Below are positions 60,611 through 64,000 of a DNA stretch of 64,000 bases, piece after piece. Every line of letters begins with the position of its first letter. The first letter of the stretch is position 1. The position numbers and the translations under genes were made by a program. Source of the stretch: Enchytraeus crypticus (Eukaryota > Annelida > Clitellata > Enchytraeida > Enchytraeidae); NCBI GenBank assembly GCA_905160935.1, contig CAJHZI010000518.1, positions 1,484,001-1,548,000 on the forward strand, given 5' to 3'. The notes beneath the pieces were generated by a model. The model saw only the letters and a program-made list of their open reading frames with translations, was not told where the DNA came from and did no database searches.

Positions 60611-62740
60611 ATTCTTGCATGATTTTCAGATAATCTTATGTAAGAACTGGGCGCTGAAACCGCTTATGTAACCCACCGGCGCACAGCGATAGGTGAAAGC
60701 CGCCAGATTTAAAGTCACTCTCTTCAAGGGATGCCGAAAATGAGGACATTCAGGACTTCGGGCAGAGCATGCAAGAAAGCTACGTACGGTTTTAACAACT
60801 TCCTGCTCTGCGAATTGAAGGGACGGGGTATCCATTAACACCGGAAGCGGGATGACAATAACATCGCAGTTAACTGCGACGCAATTGCTATTGGTGCATA
60901 TCGTTCAGCGAATTGAAATGATTCAAACCGCATTCGATAAGGCTTTCATCTGATCAGAGGATGTAAACTGCTGCGAAATATGTTCATCTTCCATTTTAGA
61001 TTTTACTGCTGAGCCACGGGAGGTACAGAGACGCGGTGCCTGTTTAAATCTCTCAACGTCCGGTTCAGTGGGAGCACCAGTTCCTAAGTCCACTGACCTC
61101 TGCATAATTAACGAGCTAAGGTTTTGACTCCTTTTACCTTTGCGCTCAGGAGCTTGAAGAATTGATGATACCAAATGCAACAATTCCGACCAGGAGTATA
61201 AGACCCAGGGATCGCTCTCAGTCTTAGGGAATGTATTATCAGGGTTAAGGTATACGTAAGTCTGGCTGACTTATTGACGTAGGCCTTTATGTTCGATTAT
61301 TGGATGCAGCAAGCAGGGGTGCTGAAAACTGAACGGCTGGGGCAGAGCCGAAAATGAATTTTCTTTGTTAGATCTCGCACCGCCACTGAAATGCTATTGA
61401 GACAGCGAAACTTACAACCAAATATGATTCGCTTTTTATTGTCAGTAATCTCAACTGCTTTTCATAATCTCTCAATTTTGTAGGCCTATCGCCTGCAAAC
61501 AGAAAAATGATTTAGTTGCTAAAAAATGAAAGTGATCCGTCGCATTCTTGTTCTACTATATCTTTCTTTGAGTAAATAATCAAGAATTGCAAATTTAGAG
61601 CTTACTCGTTTAATTGAGTTTTCACATTTAAATATAAAAGATTGAAACTTGTATAAGATGACTCTAAAGTAAAAACGGTAAGAAGATAGTTCCTTGACGA
61701 AATAATCTGACATCTATTCATGATTAGCGCCAGGGCCAATTAAAATAGAATCATATCAAGGATAGACTTACCCGATTGAAAAATCAGAACGGCAACAAAA
61801 GTTAATATAATCTCAAAGCACATTATGAATTAGGACTATATCGATCACCGTGCGCTCAAATTTGGAAACTTTTACAGCAGACCTATTAAGTTTAAAGAAA
61901 TAAGTTCAAACAAATGAGAAGTTCAAGTGTATAGTTAGTTTGTCTATGAATTTAGTAAGAATGTATCTCACAAAATTAGCATGCACTTCTGATAAAACAC
62001 AGAAACATATGGAGAGTTTGAATTTATAAGTTTCTTACTGGCTAGACGCACATAGGCCGTTGTTGAGGTTACTTTGTGAAACTTTTTATTGCACTTCGCC
62101 GTAAGCAGATGTTACTTCCCATGTTGACTCATAAGATTGTTCAGTCCATCGTACACAATGAATAGGCCAGTCGATAAGATTCGATAAAGTGTTAAGTTCT
62201 GTTTAATGCAAGTCTCATAATGCCGTTTCGAATTTCTAGAATCTCCCACATAGATTAAGGTATATAAATACATTAGTAAATTTAACCGGAAAGATTATGA
62301 AAGTGTAATTGGTTAGTTACACGTCGGACTTGTCAAGCTTAACGTACAAGTACACGTAACTTTATCAAGCTAAGATTAGGTCAGATTCCTTACCTCTAGT
62401 GAACGGTCAGATTCTAAGCGGAAGTGTTTCAAATTAATAACATTTTGCTTATCAGATCGATAATCGTAATACGGACTGGGCCGGTAGCAAGTATCAGCTT
62501 TTTTAACTTTTTCACCATTTTTATATATAAGAAACTTATTTTTGTGATTTAATTTTATAGAATATTTCAACATCCTTTGCATATTTTATGTTCTGTGGAA
62601 TTTTTGCAAAATTGTATTTACCCGAATTCTTCGTGTATATGCGATTACAGTTGATTCTTGAGACAACGACTTTGATGCTGCTCTCGTCCAATCCAAACCG
62701 AAATACAGATATTATCTGTTTTTTTTATATATTTCGATCG
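60611..62740. other. Unrecognised insert between two LINE pieces
   Basis: The segment separates LINE sequence that corresponds to positions 25020 and 25630 of the first copy, so it is probably an insertion. From 60620 to 61260 it is richer in G+C and has coding-like - strand frames (DEHISQQFTSSDQMKALSNA, for instance) that I cannot assign. The rest (61260-62740) is AT-rich and featureless. No terminal repeats were seen. Confidence 0.4.
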
Positions 62741-62744
62741 TTAG

Positions 62745-62800
62745 AACTTAGACCGGTTGCAGTTTGTTCAGAATTATCTAGCACACGCTGTGGGTGAAAA
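62745..62800 (+). mobile_element. CR1/L2-type LINE, short 3' fragment
   Basis: accggttgcagtttgttcag matches 25636-25680 of the first LINE copy (gatcggttgcagtttgttca), i.e. the thumb region RLQFVQN. Confidence 0.65.
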
Positions 62801-64000
62801 AGCGGTCGAGGGATTGGATAGAATGTAAAGAGCTTTTACATAAAACATGTAAATAGCCTTTTATATAAAACATGAGACTGTCAGAGGAAATGTGAAAGCA
62901 GCGGAAAAGTATAGGCATAAAATAAATTCTGGATCGATATAATTCGTGAATCAGGAAAACTACATTTCAACCAGAATTCGTCTATATGATATTATTATCA
63001 ACAAACATTTCAAAATGTAGAGCAGAAATTCAGAAGTCTGTAATCAGGACCTTACGACACAGTTGTCTAAGCGATATAGTTAGTGTATTAAATTACTGCA
63101 TCGGCAAATCTGAAATGCCCAAGCCTCTTAAATGTGGTACTTGTTAATAAATTGAACAAAAAATACCAGTCACAAACTTGGAATAGCCAAAGGGATCCTA
63201 ATAATATCAACGATGATCTGGAGGCTGGGAACTGCTTAAACTGACGGTGAGGAAGAAAATTTTGAAAAGAAAGAAGAAAGAGGGGTTATACATGCAAAGA
63301 AACTGAGAAAGATGAACCAAATCAGTATAATATAATGATTTAGTTCTTCTTATTCAGTTCCTTTGTCAAAGAAACTGAGAAATCTTCATCAAAGTCGATA
63401 CATTGAAAGTACATATTATGTAATTTCAATGTATCGACTTTGATGGATCTGATATCGAAGAGGAAGGACGAGCTGAATTAAGCCCACAACGAGTAGTGTC
63501 AGATCACATACTGAAGATACGTCTGGGAGAATTTCAATCACTAAAAGAAATTTGACACGGCAAAACCTAATCAGTAATCAATGATAACAACACCGACTCA
63601 ACAAAAGTTTATTTATAGGCCTAAGTGAGAACAGGAGGAACCTGCTTATTTGCAAAATCCCGAATAAAAATATCGTGGAAATGGAAGGATTGAAAAACTT
63701 TTCATAAGAAACCCTCGATCCTACTCTTGTCCAATTTAAGAACGACGTTCTTGTTAACCGTGGGGTATAATTTTAAACCATTGAGTCAGCAATGCTTCAG
63801 GTTGAAACTTGTTGAATAGCCGATGTCAACATATCCTATTAGATATATTGTAATCCTATATAAACAAAATCTTATTCCAATATCTTTTTTGGGTTACATC
63901 CATACCACTGCGTATTTTATATTAACGATCCAGTCCGAGATATGTTATATTCGAGACATTTAAGAATAAATCGTTCCTAAACTGCATGTGTCGTAAGAGG
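62801..64000. other. Host DNA without recognised genes
   Basis: Nothing is supported apart from a hairpin at 63387-63445. Confidence 0.45.
63387..63445. repeat. Perfect hairpin, 22-bp arms
   Basis: Arms catcaaagtcgatacattga... (63387-63408) and its complement (63424-63445) are perfect reverse complements with a 15-base loop. Confidence 0.95.

Noticed and set aside
60626-61183. Minus-strand frames as a real gene
   Set aside because: No start, domain or splice context could be supported; recorded only as a coding-like stretch.

Overview
The window comes from an invertebrate animal genome. It carries spliced host genes, SINEs, LINEs of several clades, hAT- and mariner-type elements and many microsatellites, plus a long block of endogenous giant-virus-like DNA. 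The chitin-binding exons fit an arthropod or mollusc; the species cannot be fixed from the sequence.

Bases 1 to about 23360 are a very AT-rich fossil of a nucleocytoplasmic large DNA virus (Nucleocytoviricota). Its left edge lies outside the window. Recognisable parts are the RNA polymerase largest subunit, an RPB3/RPB11-type subunit, an SF2 helicase of the poxvirus/asfarvirus transcription-factor type, a Nudix (decapping-like) hydrolase, type II topoisomerase, uracil-DNA glycosylase, an Fpg/Nei-like glycosylase start, a polynucleotide-kinase-type phosphatase and several unassigned proteins. One of these has a C-terminal membrane anchor and tyrosine motifs; another has an N-myristoylation signal. 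Genes lie on both strands, are tightly packed and have no introns. Most of the large genes are broken (about fifteen or more breaks overall), while several smaller reading frames still look whole. A near-complete Jockey-type LINE (8759-13075, poly-A tail, 13-bp target-site duplication) sits inside one viral gene, which shows that the block is truly chromosomal. A 5'-truncated CR1/L2-type LINE (about 23361-26275) marks the right edge.

From about 26.3 to 48 kb lies a host gene on the + strand for a kappaB-Ras-like small GTPase (NKIRAS family). Five exons are securely placed from 27954 to 39751; the 3' end is unresolved between a candidate exon at 44598 and another at 47861. Its long introns are crowded with repeats: three copies of a short hAT family (one with a perfect 8-bp duplication), a Tc1/mariner relic, tRNA-derived SINEs, foldback MITEs, RTE-type LINE fragments, and a perfect eightfold 27-bp repeat.

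From 49 to 64 kb the sequence is mostly nested mobile DNA. A minus-strand LINE (49.3-52.0 kb and 54.0-54.2 kb) is split by an inserted element of about 2 kb. That element has long terminal inverted repeats and carries a decayed gene of a widespread uncharacterised animal family (motif HFLHSHLDSFPENLG). Two phase-compatible minus-strand exons of a chitin-binding (CBM14) protein lie at 55.0-56.4 kb. A 2.9-kb hAT-like element (56877-59777, perfect 8-bp duplication) contains a second mariner relic and another fragment of the CR1/L2-type LINE. The last 4 kb holds a split copy of the same LINE and otherwise unrecognised DNA.

The strongest leads are the endogenous giant-virus block, the TIR element with the FPENLG-type gene, a Nck-binding-like tyrosine motif on a small viral membrane protein, a compositionally foreign Pro/Gln/Tyr-rich gene, and a recurring class of near-perfect short hairpins found in both viral and host DNA.
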